62,207 nt of DNA from Pelagibacteraceae bacterium AG-349-L23 (GCA_003281045.1 QCDD01000001.1:1-62207); one strand, 5' to 3'. Shown: positions 8,946-17,358, counted from the first letter of the stretch. Numbers and translations are program-made. The notes: generated from the letters alone by a model not told the origin.

Positions 8946-9776
8946 TTACATAGAGGCATCAAAACCAAACCATTTAGTAGCTATTCTACTAATGTCTCCG
9001 TTTTTTCTAGCCTTCTCGATTGCTTTGTTAAATGCTTTTAATAATTCAGTGTCGTCTTTTCTAATTCCAACTCCAACACCATTACCAAATGCTCCACCTG
9101 AAAAGGTTGGACCTACAAGAACAACTGGTTTACCAGATTTTTCAGCATAATCTGTAAAAGCAACTGCAGCTGCTAATGCAACATCGCATCTTCCTGATGC
9201 TAAATCTAAGTTGACTTCATCTTGAGTTTTGTAAGTTCTTAGATTTATTTTTCCAACATCACCAGATTCTAAAAAGTTTTGGTGAATAGTTGCTGTTTGT
9301 GTACAAACAGTTTTACCAGCAAGTGCACCTGTTAAAGTCTTTAAAGTTTTTTTAACACCTGAACCCCCTAAAGTAAGATTGATTCCCTCTGGAGTATTCA
9401 TACCTTCAAGGTCAGAACCTTTCATAACTGCTAAAGATGCAACTTCATCTGCATAACCTTGTGAAAAGCTAATAGCTTTTTGTCTTTCTGCAGTAATAGA
9501 CATACCTGCCATAATTGCATCAAATTTTCTCATAATTAAAGCTGGTATCATTCCATCCCAATCTTGTTCAACAATCTCACATTGTTGTCCAATATATCTG
9601 CAAAGTGTGTAAGCTAATTCGACTTCAAATCCGATTAATTTACCTGATGCATCTTTAGAATTCCATGGAGGATAAGCACCTTCTGTTCCAATTTTAATTT
9701 TATCAGCATTAACATTTCCAATAATTAACAATGAAAATAAAACTGAAAAAATAGTTTTTTTAAATATATTCATCAT
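8946..9776 (-). CDS. Polar amino-acid ABC transporter substrate-binding protein (family 3)
   Basis: A 276-residue periplasmic protein with a signal peptide (residues 1-25, cleavage near NVNA-DK). The mature start IKIGTEGAYPPWN and FEVELAYTLCRYIGQQCEIV are the family-3 hallmarks, as is the DGMIPALIMRKFDAIMAGMSIT segment that forms the alpha-amino-acid site. The closest types by eye are the lysine/arginine/ornithine, histidine and octopine binding proteins. It is the first gene of an SBP-permease-permease operon that lies 57 bp downstream of the polyamine gene on the same strand. The substrate is uncertain; basic amino acids, opine-like compounds or ectoine are all within the family's range. 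Confidence 0.9.
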   Translation of the reverse strand: MMNIFKKTIFSVLFSLLIIGNVNADKIKIGTEGAYPPWNSKDASGKLIGFEVELAYTLCRYIGQQCEIVEQDWDGMIPALIMRKFDAIMAGMSITAERQKAISFSQGYADEVASLAVMKGSDLEGMNTPEGINLTLGGSGVKKTLKTLTGALAGKTVCTQTATIHQNFLESGDVGKINLRTYKTQDEVNLDLASGRCDVALAAAVAFTDYAEKSGKPVVLVGPTFSGGAFGNGVGVGIRKDDTELLKAFNKAIEKARKNGDISRIATKWFGFDASM

Positions 9777-9833
9777 TCTCTCCTTTAATAAAAAAATATT
9801 ATTTCACAAATCATAGACTTTAAAAAGAAAAAA

Positions 9834-10874
9834 CTAATGATTTATTGAGGACGAGAAATTCCAAGAACAATCAAAACTGGGTACATAAACCCTAGATAAT
9901 TTGGTATTTCCAAAATGATGATGAAAAACGTTCATCCAATTTTCAACTTGAAGAGGTTTTTTATCTTGGCTGCCAACTTGTGCTGTAATCACACCCTTTG
10001 GTTTTAATATTCTTACTAAAGAGTCCATATTTTTTGCAGCCAAATCTATACAAAACTGATCATCATTTAAATCTACAAAGATATGATCGTATGTATCATC
10101 TTTTACTGATTTAATACTATGAAACGCATCTCCCCAAACACATTTAACTGAATTTTTCTCTGTAGCTCTTTTTCCAATGTCGCCTAAATGTTTATTACAA
10201 ACTTCAACTACCTCAGGATCAAGCTCATACCAATCGATAAAATTAAATTTTTTGGATATGCATTCTCTGGCAACACCCCCATCGCCACCACCAATGATTG
10301 CAGCTCTTTCATTGTTTTTATTTAACTTTAAACCTGCACCCACAAATGTTGAGCTATACAAATGTTCATCAGATTCAGCTACTTGAATTTCACCATCAAT
10401 AAACAATGATTTTCCAAATTGCTCTAACTCTAAAATTTCGATGTGTTGACCCACCTTTGATTTAAAATCTTCCAAAACTTCATTTACAACATATGATTTT
10501 TGTAAACCTGGTGAGCTGTAAATATCGTGATATAGAGATCTCGTATCTCTATTAAACTCTTTTTTGACAATTCTTTTATGCTTAAATTCTTTTTTAACAA
10601 TATCAATCGCTACTGAAGGACTGATTTTTCCACAAGTAAAGAAGTCAAAACTTATAATTCCTTTTTCAGGAAATGTATGAAAACTGATATGACTTTCAGC
10701 TAACAATGCAAGAATTGTAAAGCCCTGCGGTTCAAACTTATATTTTGATATATTTAAGATTGTAACTTTAGCTACTTTAGCAATCTCTTTGATAACTCTT
10801 TCATAAACCGATGGATCATATTCTTTATCGGTACCAATAATATCTAAAGTAATGTGCTCCCCTACTTTTATCAT
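9834..10874 (-). CDS. speDE: Fused S-adenosylmethionine decarboxylase-spermidine synthase
   Basis: A 346-residue two-domain enzyme. Residues 1-115 are a prokaryotic AdoMet decarboxylase: the self-cleavage site is Glu60-Ser61 in AESHISFHTFPE, with His66 and Cys81 (FFTCGK) at the spacing of the catalytic Ser/His/Cys of the bacterial enzyme, so Ser61 should become the pyruvoyl group. Residues 120-346 are a spermidine synthase with the nucleotide motif GGGDGGVARE (195-204), the acidic loop YELDPEVVEV and a VDLNDD catalytic-Asp region. Together they would turn AdoMet and putrescine into spermidine plus methylthioadenosine. The gene begins 1 bp after the aldolase gene in the mtnP-mtnA-aldolase operon, whose enzymes process that by-product. 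Confidence 0.93.
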   Translation of the reverse strand: MIKVGEHITLDIIGTDKEYDPSVYERVIKEIAKVAKVTILNISKYKFEPQGFTILALLAESHISFHTFPEKGIISFDFFTCGKISPSVAIDIVKKEFKHKRIVKKEFNRDTRSLYHDIYSSPGLQKSYVVNEVLEDFKSKVGQHIEILELEQFGKSLFIDGEIQVAESDEHLYSSTFVGAGLKLNKNNERAAIIGGGDGGVARECISKKFNFIDWYELDPEVVEVCNKHLGDIGKRATEKNSVKCVWGDAFHSIKSVKDDTYDHIFVDLNDDQFCIDLAAKNMDSLVRILKPKGVITAQVGSQDKKPLQVENWMNVFHHHFGNTKLSRVYVPSFDCSWNFSSSINH

Positions 10875-10875
10875 A

Positions 10876-11532
10876 TTACCCTTTTTTATAATCTTTAGCT
10901 TTTTCCAAAACTTTTTTCATTTCTTCAAATGAAAGAATCTTTGGCTCACCTAACTTTAGTGCAATAGTGTATTGATGACAAATATTTTCTATCTCTTGTG
11001 CTAGTTCAAATGCTTGGTCTAGATTTTTTCCAAAAGCAACCTGTCCGTGATTAGACATCAAACACGCACTTCTATATTCTAAAGCTTTAATTACATTTTG
11101 TGAAAGTTCTTTTGTCCCAAAAGTAGCGTATTCAGCACATTTAATGTCTTCTCCTCCTGCAAGAGCAATCATGTAATGAAACGGAGGTATGGATTTTCCG
11201 TGTGAAGATACAGCTGTTGCGTGTGGAGAATGTGCATGAACAATTGCTTGGGCATCTTTTTTATTAACATAAATATCTCTATGAAATCTCCATTCTGAGG
11301 AGGGTTTGTTCACTATATCGTTATTTTCTACTTCTTCACTTAAACCCATAAAAACAATATCTTCTGGCTTTAATGTTTCATATTTTTTTCCTGATGGAGT
11401 AATTAAATAACCTTGAATATTATCTTGTTCTGCTCTCAAAGATATATTTCCTGATCGTAGCGGTGAAAGATTTGTAGCGTTCAATTTTAGAGAATACTCA
11501 ATAATTTGGTTTCTTTGGTCTAAATTCTTCAT
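10876..11532 (-). CDS. Class II aldolase/MtnB-family protein (probable methylthioribulose-1-phosphate aldolase or dehydratase)
   Basis: A 218-residue zinc enzyme of the class II aldolase/adducin fold. Phosphate-site motifs are SGNISLR (27-33) and TPSGKKY (45-51); the catalytic Glu is in PSSE (Glu80); zinc ligands are His99 and His101 (HAHS) and His162 (SNHG). It overlaps mtnA by 4 bp, so its substrate is probably the MtnA product, methylthioribulose 1-phosphate. Two functions fit: MtnB dehydratase of the classic methionine salvage pathway, or the Ald2-type aldolase that releases dihydroxyacetone phosphate and methylthioacetaldehyde. No mtnC, mtnD or enolase gene is nearby, and the fuculose-aldolase-like motif set favours the aldolase; this is inference. 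Confidence 0.8.
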   Translation of the reverse strand: MKNLDQRNQIIEYSLKLNATNLSPLRSGNISLRAEQDNIQGYLITPSGKKYETLKPEDIVFMGLSEEVENNDIVNKPSSEWRFHRDIYVNKKDAQAIVHAHSPHATAVSSHGKSIPPFHYMIALAGGEDIKCAEYATFGTKELSQNVIKALEYRSACLMSNHGQVAFGKNLDQAFELAQEIENICHQYTIALKLGEPKILSFEEMKKVLEKAKDYKKG

Positions 11533-12599
11533 TTAAATAATTCTTTTAATCCTCTTTCTGATGCTTCACATATGCCTTTTTCGGTAATTAATCCTGTAAC
11601 ATATTTTGCTGGGGTCACATCAAAAGCTAAATTCATAGCTTTACTATTTTTTGGATAAATTTGTATTTTCTTTATGTTTCCTTTTTCATCTAAACCTTCC
11701 ACATGAGATAATTCCTCTGAATTTCTCTCCTCAATTGGAATATCTTTATGATCTTTTATATTCCAATCTATTGTTGAACTTGGTAGTGCAACATAAAAAG
11801 GAATTTTGTTATCGTGAGCTGCTAATGCTTTTAGATAAGTTCCAACTTTATTACAAACATCTCCATTGGCAAGAGTTCTGTCTGTTCCAACAATACACAT
11901 ATCAACCTCTCCTCTTTGCATCAAAATTCCACCTGTGTTATCTGCAATGATTGTGTTCTTAATTCCTTCTTCATTTAGTTCATAGGAAGTAAGATTTGCT
12001 CCTTGATTTCTTGGTCTAGTTTCATCTGCCCATACATGAACAGGAATTCCTTTTTTATGCGCATGATAGATTGGAGAAGTTGCGGTCCCCCAATTTATTG
12101 TTGCAAGCCAACCTGCATTACAATGAGTTAAGATATTAACTGTATCTTTTTTTTTATTATAAATTTCCTCTATTATTTTAAGACCATTTAATCCTATATT
12201 TTCACAAAATTTTATATCTTCTTCGCATATGTCTTTTGCTTCATTAACAGCTATTTCTAAAATTTTATCACTATTTAAACCTGACAATTTATTCATCATT
12301 CTATCAACAACCCATTTTAAATTTATTGCTGTAGGTCTTGAACTTATTAATTCATCTGCAGATTTTTTTAAAAATGATTGATCATTATTTTCAATAATTG
12401 CCAAAACTAGTCCAAAAGCTGCTGTAGCACCTATCAAAGGTGCTCCTCTTACTTCCATTATTTTTATAGCATTAATTGCATCTTTAACTGACTTTAGATC
12501 CTTTATGACGAATTGATGTGGTAGTTTTGTTTGATCAATAATTTTTACAACATTATTTTCAAACCAAATAGTACGATAATCTTTTCCTCCTATTCTCAT
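11529..12599 (-). CDS. mtnA: S-methyl-5-thioribose-1-phosphate isomerase MtnA
   Basis: A 356-residue enzyme of the eIF2B-like superfamily that converts methylthioribose 1-phosphate to methylthioribulose 1-phosphate. Catalytic Cys160 (ILTHCNAGWLA) and Asp240 (IVGTDRTLANGDVCNKVGTY) fall at exactly the residue numbers of the characterised bacterial enzyme, and RGAPLIGATAAFG (51-63) is the N-terminal substrate motif. These residues separate it from eIF2B and ribose-1,5-bisphosphate isomerase relatives. It overlaps mtnP upstream and the aldolase downstream by 4 bp each, indicating strict translational coupling. Confidence 0.96.
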   Translation of the reverse strand: MRIGGKDYRTIWFENNVVKIIDQTKLPHQFVIKDLKSVKDAINAIKIMEVRGAPLIGATAAFGLVLAIIENNDQSFLKKSADELISSRPTAINLKWVVDRMMNKLSGLNSDKILEIAVNEAKDICEEDIKFCENIGLNGLKIIEEIYNKKKDTVNILTHCNAGWLATINWGTATSPIYHAHKKGIPVHVWADETRPRNQGANLTSYELNEEGIKNTIIADNTGGILMQRGEVDMCIVGTDRTLANGDVCNKVGTYLKALAAHDNKIPFYVALPSSTIDWNIKDHKDIPIEERNSEELSHVEGLDEKGNIKKIQIYPKNSKAMNLAFDVTPAKYVTGLITEKGICEASERGLKELFK

Positions 12600-13468
12600 T
12601 TATTTAAAACTCTACCCGCAACTGTTTTAAGTTTATCTATAGTTTTTTTTGTTCTTTTTTCTGGAGCAGTAATAATAGCAACATCCAAACAATTGTTTGT
12701 TGGATCTTTAGGATCAATATGATTTTCAAAATTTTCTATTAAATTTTTAATCATATTTTTTGCTTTTGCAGCATTTCCTAAAAGAACTTTTATTACTTGT
12801 TGCACATCTACATTTTCATGATCTGGGTGCCAACAATCATAATCAGTTACCATTGAAACAGATGCATACCTAATCTCTGCTTCTCTTGCTAATTTAGCCT
12901 CTGGCATATTTGTCATACCAATCACATCAGCTTTCCACGATCTATAAAGATTGGATTCAGCTAAAGTTGAAAATTGCGGCCCTTCCATCACTACATAAGT
13001 TCCACCTCTTTGATACTCTATTTTTTCTTTCTCAATAGCTTCTTCACACGCATTCATCAGACCATTTGATGTTGGATGAGCCATAGAAACATGGGCAACA
13101 ATTTCGTCATCAAAAAAAGTTTTGTTTCTTGCAAAAGTTCTATCTATAAATTGATCAACAATTACAAACTTACCCGGTGGCAAGTCTTCTTTTAAAGATC
13201 CAACAGCTGATACCGAAACTATATCGGAAACACCTAATTGCTTTAATGCATCAATATTAGCTCTAAAATTTATTTTTGAAGGTGAAATAAAATGCCCCCT
13301 TCCATGTCTTGGTAAAAAATAAACCTCTTTATTTTTATATTTTGTTTTTAAAATTTGATCTGAGGGTTTTCCCCAGGGAGTTTGTAAATCAAATAACTCT
13401 CGATTTTCAAATTCCTCAACATCATATAAACCGCTTCCACCAATGATTGCTAATTTATTTATTGTCAT
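12596..13468 (-). CDS. mtnP: S-methyl-5-thioadenosine phosphorylase MtnP
   Basis: A 290-residue purine-nucleoside phosphorylase-type enzyme that splits methylthioadenosine with phosphate into adenine and methylthioribose 1-phosphate. Visible motifs are GGSGLYD (10-16), the phosphate-binding PRHGRGH (53-59), MEGPQFST with the adjacent AESNLYR, GMTNMPEAKLARE, and TDYDCWH near 208, whose first Asp reads adenine over hypoxanthine in the MTAP subgroup. It is the first gene of the mtnP-mtnA-aldolase-speDE operon. Only 42 bp separate it from the divergent apt gene, so the two could be controlled together. Confidence 0.95.
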   Translation of the reverse strand: MTINKLAIIGGSGLYDVEEFENRELFDLQTPWGKPSDQILKTKYKNKEVYFLPRHGRGHFISPSKINFRANIDALKQLGVSDIVSVSAVGSLKEDLPPGKFVIVDQFIDRTFARNKTFFDDEIVAHVSMAHPTSNGLMNACEEAIEKEKIEYQRGGTYVVMEGPQFSTLAESNLYRSWKADVIGMTNMPEAKLAREAEIRYASVSMVTDYDCWHPDHENVDVQQVIKVLLGNAAKAKNMIKNLIENFENHIDPKDPTNNCLDVAIITAPEKRTKKTIDKLKTVAGRVLNK

Positions 13469-13510
13469 GTTAAAATATTTTAATTAATTATTAATATATA
13501 ATTTACTCTT

Positions 13511-14038
13511 ATGAATTTAAAAGATTTTATTAGATCAATTCCAGATTATCCAAAAAAAGGGATATTATTTCGAGATATAACAACATTAATCAAAAATGAA
13601 AAAGCATTTTCTGAAACAATAAATCAGATAGTTGATAGGAGCAAAAAAGTAAAATTTGATAAAATTGCAGCTATTGAGTCAAGAGGCTTTGTCTTTGCCT
13701 CTGCTGTTTCATACATATTAAAAAAACCCTTTGTGATGCTTAGAAAGAAAAATAAATTACCAGCTGATGTTCACTCAATAGATTTTGAACTCGAATATGG
13801 AACAGCAACCATAGAAGTTCATAAGGATTCAATTGATGAAAATGACAATGTGTTAATTATTGATGATTTAATTGCAACTGGAGGGACCGCAGAAGCTGCA
13901 GCTAGGCTAGTTGAAATTTCAAAAGGAAGAGTTGCCGCTTTTATTTTTGTTATTAATTTGTTTGATCTCAATGGTACGGACAAATTATTAAAAAAAGGTT
14001 ACAAAGTTGAAAACTTAATTGATTTTCCAGGTCATTAA
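13511..14038 (+). CDS. apt: Adenine phosphoribosyltransferase
   Basis: A 175-residue type I phosphoribosyltransferase. The PRPP-binding loop is VLIIDDLIATGGTAEAA (about 115-131), the flexible-loop region includes VMLRKKNKLP, and IESRGFVFASAVS (54-66) is the adenine-side hood motif of Apt. It makes AMP from adenine and PRPP. It is divergently placed 42 bp from mtnP, the enzyme that frees adenine, so it closes the adenine half of the methylthioadenosine cycle. The downstream methyltransferase begins 3 bp after its stop. Confidence 0.95.
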   Translation: MNLKDFIRSIPDYPKKGILFRDITTLIKNEKAFSETINQIVDRSKKVKFDKIAAIESRGFVFASAVSYILKKPFVMLRKKNKLPADVHSIDFELEYGTATIEVHKDSIDENDNVLIIDDLIATGGTAEAAARLVEISKGRVAAFIFVINLFDLNGTDKLLKKGYKVENLIDFPGH

Positions 14039-14041
14039 AAA

Positions 14042-14719
14042 ATGGAAAAATTAAATAAAATTTCAAAATTATTTAATAAGATTTATTACAATCTTTTTGT
14101 CGAAAATTTTAAAGGTAAACTTAATTATAATTTTCCACAAAATTATTATCGTTGGGATCTAATTGAATATTTGATTAACAAATATGGTTATTCTGATTAC
14201 TTAGAAATAGGTTGTGATAAAGATCAGTTATTTTCAAAAATTAAGATACAAAATAAAGTTGGTGTAGACCCAAGTAGTGGTGGGAATGTGAGAAAAACAA
14301 GTGATGAATTTTTTAAGGAAAATAAGAATAGATTTGACATCGTTTTTATCGATGGCCTTCATGTTTATGATCAAGTAAAAAAAGATATTCTAAATTCAAT
14401 AAATTGTTTAAAAGAAAATGGTATTGTCTTAGTACATGATTGTATGCCCGATAGTTTAAGTAAACAAGCCGTTCCTAGATATAGAATGATATGGAATGGT
14501 GATGTTTGGAAAGCAATAGTTGACTTGAGACAAAGAGAAGATTTAGAAATTTTTACATGTGAAATGGATCAAGGTATAGGAATAATTAAAAAAGAAAAAA
14601 ATACCTCGATCTTAGAAATTAAAAAACCTGCGAGAAATCTAAAATTTAAAGATTACTATGCAAATTACAAAAAATTTCTAAGAGTAATAAGTCTAGAAGA
14701 ATTAAAAAAGAAATATTAA
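14042..14719 (+). CDS. Class I SAM-dependent methyltransferase (Methyltransf_24 type)
   Basis: A 225-residue protein with SAM motif I YLEIGCDKDQLF (about 53-64), VGVDPS ending the second strand, and FDIVFIDGLHVYDQVKKDI followed by GIVLVHDCMPDS, typical of the Methyltransf_24 group found in surface-polysaccharide and secondary-metabolite clusters. It is cotranscribed with apt (3 bp gap) but sits next to sugar epimerase and glycosyltransferase genes, so sugar or surface-glycan methylation is the more likely role. The substrate is unknown. Its end overlaps the convergent epimerase by 4 bp. Confidence 0.8.
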   Translation: MEKLNKISKLFNKIYYNLFVENFKGKLNYNFPQNYYRWDLIEYLINKYGYSDYLEIGCDKDQLFSKIKIQNKVGVDPSSGGNVRKTSDEFFKENKNRFDIVFIDGLHVYDQVKKDILNSINCLKENGIVLVHDCMPDSLSKQAVPRYRMIWNGDVWKAIVDLRQREDLEIFTCEMDQGIGIIKKEKNTSILEIKKPARNLKFKDYYANYKKFLRVISLEELKKKY

Positions 14720-15729
14720 ATTTCTTTGTTTTTCCAAGTATCTGGAGTTAAATCATTATCAATTTCAATAGTTAAACGATAATTGAAATCTTTGGTTCCT
14801 CTTTTTTTTATATAATCGTAAGTTTTTTTAACACCATCACTTAAACTTACTTTTGTCTCGTAATTTAATAATTTTCTTGCTTTATCAGCAGAACAAGTAG
14901 CATGCTTCACCTCTCTTGGCCTGTCTTCTTTATAAACTGCCTCAAGGTTTGAACCAGTTATGTTAGAGCAAATTTCAACCACTTTATTTACAGTCACAAA
15001 TTCTTCATCAGGTCCTATGTTGATTACTTGTTTATTTAAATTTTTTTGATCTAACATGGGAACTAAGCAGCTTAAACAATCATCAATATATGAAAAGCAT
15101 CGTTTTTGTTCCCCATCACCATAAACTATTGGGGGTTTTCCCTGTAACATTCTATTCAAAAATATAGAGACTACATTTCTATATGGATCAGTGTAAATTT
15201 GTCCTGGTCCTATAATATTATGGGGAACAGCAATTACCCACTCTATATTGTTTAAATCACAAAGATTCTTTAATACATCTTCTGCTGCAACTTTAGAAAT
15301 ACCATAGGGATCAACTGGTTTGGGTATCATATCTTCTGTAAAGGGTGTTTGTTGATCTCCATATCTCGCCATTGAGGAACAAAAAATAATTCTTTTTACT
15401 TTCTCATTAACTGCTGCAGAAAAAATTGAGACTGAAGCAAGGTAATTATTTTTTGTAATTTCATAAGGTGAAAATACTGACAAACCTTCATGAGCTGTTG
15501 CTGCACAATGATATACAACATCAATATTCTTCATTATTTTTTTTATTTTTGAAAAATCACTACAATCTAATTTATGAAACTCTATATTTTTGGGAATATT
15601 ATCTTCATAACCACCAATCATATTATCCACACCAACAATTTTATGTCCAAGACCTAATAATTTTTTTGATAAATGTGAACCTAAAAAACCTGCTATACCA
15701 GTAATTAAAATATTATATTTATTTGCCAT
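14716..15729 (-). CDS. NAD-dependent sugar epimerase/dehydratase (extended SDR)
   Basis: A 337-residue extended short-chain dehydrogenase. The N-terminal NAD motif is ITGIAGFLGSHL (9-20), followed by VDNMIGG, HCAATAHE (75-82) and the catalytic YGISK (Tyr and Lys around 141-145) with its serine in FCSSMARYG. Acts on an NDP-sugar, probably as a UDP-glucose/galactose 4-epimerase or related enzyme. The THxE-like AHE and the MARYG stretch differ from textbook GalE, so the exact sugar is open. It follows a family 2 glycosyltransferase on the same strand, 23 bp away, suggesting a small surface-sugar operon. Confidence 0.85.
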   Translation of the reverse strand: MANKYNILITGIAGFLGSHLSKKLLGLGHKIVGVDNMIGGYEDNIPKNIEFHKLDCSDFSKIKKIMKNIDVVYHCAATAHEGLSVFSPYEITKNNYLASVSIFSAAVNEKVKRIIFCSSMARYGDQQTPFTEDMIPKPVDPYGISKVAAEDVLKNLCDLNNIEWVIAVPHNIIGPGQIYTDPYRNVVSIFLNRMLQGKPPIVYGDGEQKRCFSYIDDCLSCLVPMLDQKNLNKQVINIGPDEEFVTVNKVVEICSNITGSNLEAVYKEDRPREVKHATCSADKARKLLNYETKVSLSDGVKKTYDYIKKRGTKDFNYRLTIEIDNDLTPDTWKNKEI

Positions 15730-15752
15730 TATTAATTTAAATTATTATACAT

Positions 15753-16595
15753 TTAAAATTTTGGTCTATACCATGATTTTTTTAATAAAACAGAATTAAT
15801 AATACCTGATAATCTGTGTTTATAAATTTCACTTTTAAACTTTTGAAATGTTATCAAAAAAATTATGAATTTTATCAAAGATGAAGTTAATTTTGGTAGA
15901 ATTTTTATCATTGCAGTTAGGTATCCGTAATGTTTTTTATGAAAATAAAATGTTGACCACATCCAGTGCCAATTTCTAGAAAGCTCCATGGGTTTCTCAA
16001 TTTCTGAATTATGTGATGTGCCACCTAAATGGCTTACTTTGATTGTGGGATCTATAAATATTTTTGAATTATTTTTTTTTAATCTTCTACATAAATCTAT
16101 TTCTTCAAAATAAAGGAAAAAATTATCATCAAAAAAATTAATTTGTTTAAGATTTTTCATATTCAAAAACATTGCAAAACCTTTGACATTATCTACCTCT
16201 TTAATTTCTTTATCCTCATTAATATTAAAATTATTGTATTTTTCGTTTTGAGATATGGGGGCGATAATTCCAAAATCCCCTAAATTATTGATGCTTAAAA
16301 AAAATTTATTTACTGCATCATTATTTAAAGTCACATCAGGGTTTACTATTAAAGCATAACTAGTTTCAACCTTTGATAAACCTAGATTATTTCCTGCTCC
16401 ATAACCTAAATTTTCTTTTGACAAAATACATTCTACATTTTGATATTTAGATTGAATTTCCTCCTTTAATTTTTCATCATTTGAATTTTCAATAACGATG
16501 ATTTTAATACTTTTTTCAATTGACTCTATACAACTGAAAATTTTATCCCCACTATGAAATGATGTAATTATGACAGTTAAATCGAAAGTTTTCAT
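15753..16595 (-). CDS. Glycosyltransferase family 2
   Basis: A 280-residue GT-A fold transferase. The N-terminal strand TVIITSFHSGDKIFSCIESI, the nucleotide motif NPDVTLN near 85-91 (NPD in place of DxD, as in rhamnosyltransferase-like members) and the catalytic-loop YFEEIDLCRRLKKN near 165-178 support the call. The C-terminal 60 residues hold one or two hydrophobic stretches that may anchor it at the membrane. It probably builds a cell-surface glycan together with the following epimerase. Confidence 0.85.
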   Translation of the reverse strand: MKTFDLTVIITSFHSGDKIFSCIESIEKSIKIIVIENSNDEKLKEEIQSKYQNVECILSKENLGYGAGNNLGLSKVETSYALIVNPDVTLNNDAVNKFFLSINNLGDFGIIAPISQNEKYNNFNINEDKEIKEVDNVKGFAMFLNMKNLKQINFFDDNFFLYFEEIDLCRRLKKNNSKIFIDPTIKVSHLGGTSHNSEIEKPMELSRNWHWMWSTFYFHKKHYGYLTAMIKILPKLTSSLIKFIIFLITFQKFKSEIYKHRLSGIINSVLLKKSWYRPKF

Positions 16596-16607
16596 ATAAA
16601 ATTAATT

Positions 16608-16684
16608 TGGTAGCGGGAAGTGGGATCGAACCACTGACCTCGGGCTTATGAGTCCCGCGCTCTAACCAACTGAGCTACCCCGCC
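16608..16684 (-). tRNA. tRNA with CAT anticodon (elongator Met most likely)
   Basis: The minus strand folds into a complete cloverleaf of 77 nt with an encoded CCA end. The acceptor stem pairs GGCGGGG with TCCCGCT (G-U at both ends), the D arm contains AGCTCAGTTGGTTAGAGC, the anticodon loop is CTCATAA in a GCGGG(A)/GCCCG-type stem, and the T arm has GTGG-TTCGATC-CCAC. The CAT anticodon fits elongator tRNA-Met, initiator tRNA-Met or lysidine-modified tRNA-Ile2. The absence of the initiator's GGG/CCC triplets and the GGCGGGG acceptor favour elongator Met; Ile2 is not fully excluded. Confidence 0.93.
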
Positions 16685-16777
16685 TTTTGATGAGATTTAT
16701 AATAGTTTAATAATTTGATTCAATATTTATTAATTAAGTAAAAGTTATAAATTTAGAGAAAATTGAGTAATATTTTC

Positions 16778-16984
16778 TTAGAAAATGATTAGACCAAATA
16801 AAATCAACCCTGTTGAAGCCGCTGCTGAAAAATACAATTTTTTTCTGCTTTCATTTTTTTTATTAACTGCAATTCTATTTAAAAGAACGTTTATGTTGCT
16901 ACTTTTTGATTGAGTTGATGGTGGATCTTTTTCAAGGTATCTAGCTATAAGCTTTTCTTTGACGTTAATACCTGAATTTTTCAT
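16778..16984 (-). CDS. Small tail-anchored membrane protein, 68 aa, unknown
   Basis: A 68-residue protein with a charged soluble N-terminus (1-50) and one C-terminal transmembrane helix (about 50-68, LYFSAAASTGLILFGLIIF) ending at the terminus, so it is a tail-anchored type. It follows another tail-anchored small gene on the same strand with about 40 bp between them. No family is recognised. Paired helical protein-plus-anchor genes like these are common among small SAR11 ORFs, but no function is known. Confidence 0.55.
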   Translation of the reverse strand: MKNSGINVKEKLIARYLEKDPPSTQSKSSNINVLLNRIAVNKKNESRKKLYFSAAASTGLILFGLIIF

Positions 16985-17024
16985 ACCATTATTTAATCAC
17001 GTAAAATTGATTTTTGCAAATTTG

Positions 17025-17246
17025 TTAGAAAGAAAGATAAATTCCAAAGGCTCCCATACCAATTATCAGCAAAGATAAAATGAAAATATTTTTTTTGAGT
17101 TCCTTCGCTTCTGTTTCCTCTAGCTTTGACTTTAGAATGTTTATATCAACTCTCTTCTTTAATGTTTTTAAAGGCTTTTCAGCAACATCAACATCATTTG
17201 GGGTCTCGATGTCAGCATGTGTCTCTGCAAAGCCTTTATTATTCAT
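17025..17246 (-). CDS. Small tail-anchored membrane protein, 73 aa, unknown
   Basis: A 73-residue protein with an acidic N-terminus (Glu, Asp and Thr rich, 1-25), a basic helical middle with coiled-coil potential (27-52) and a C-terminal hydrophobic helix (about 53-73). Like its downstream neighbour it looks tail-anchored with the bulk in the cytoplasm. It is divergent from the winged-helix regulator gene, sharing an intergenic region that holds two copies of a 15-bp repeat. No family is recognised. Confidence 0.55.
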   Translation of the reverse strand: MNNKGFAETHADIETPNDVDVAEKPLKTLKKRVDINILKSKLEETEAKELKKNIFILSLLIIGMGAFGIYLSF

Positions 17247-17291
17247 GGTAGGATTACTACATCAAAATGTCCGCCGAACAATTTTCCTGAA

Positions 17292-17343
17292 GTTCAATTT
17301 GGGTCACTATTAGATTGACATGTGTTCAATTTGGGTCAATATT
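17292..17343 (+). promoter_or_regulatory. Candidate promoter with two operator-like direct repeats
   Basis: The 15-bp sequence GTTCAATTTGGGTCA occurs twice, at 17292-17306 and 17324-17338, 32 bp apart (about three helical turns). A consensus -35 TTGACA lies at 17315-17320 with a 17-bp spacer to a -10-like AATATT at 17338-17343. One repeat is upstream of the -35 and the other fills the -35/-10 spacer, the arrangement expected of a repressor or autoregulator site. The regulator gene's likely ATG follows at 17359, implying a very short leader. Confidence 0.6.
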
Positions 17344-17358
17344 CTCAATTCAAATTTT

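Noticed and set aside
17320-17358. Upstream in-frame ATG as the start of the winged-helix regulator
   Set aside because: It lies inside the promoter and repeat region; the ATG at 17359 keeps both repeats and the TTGACA/AATATT boxes upstream of the coding sequence.
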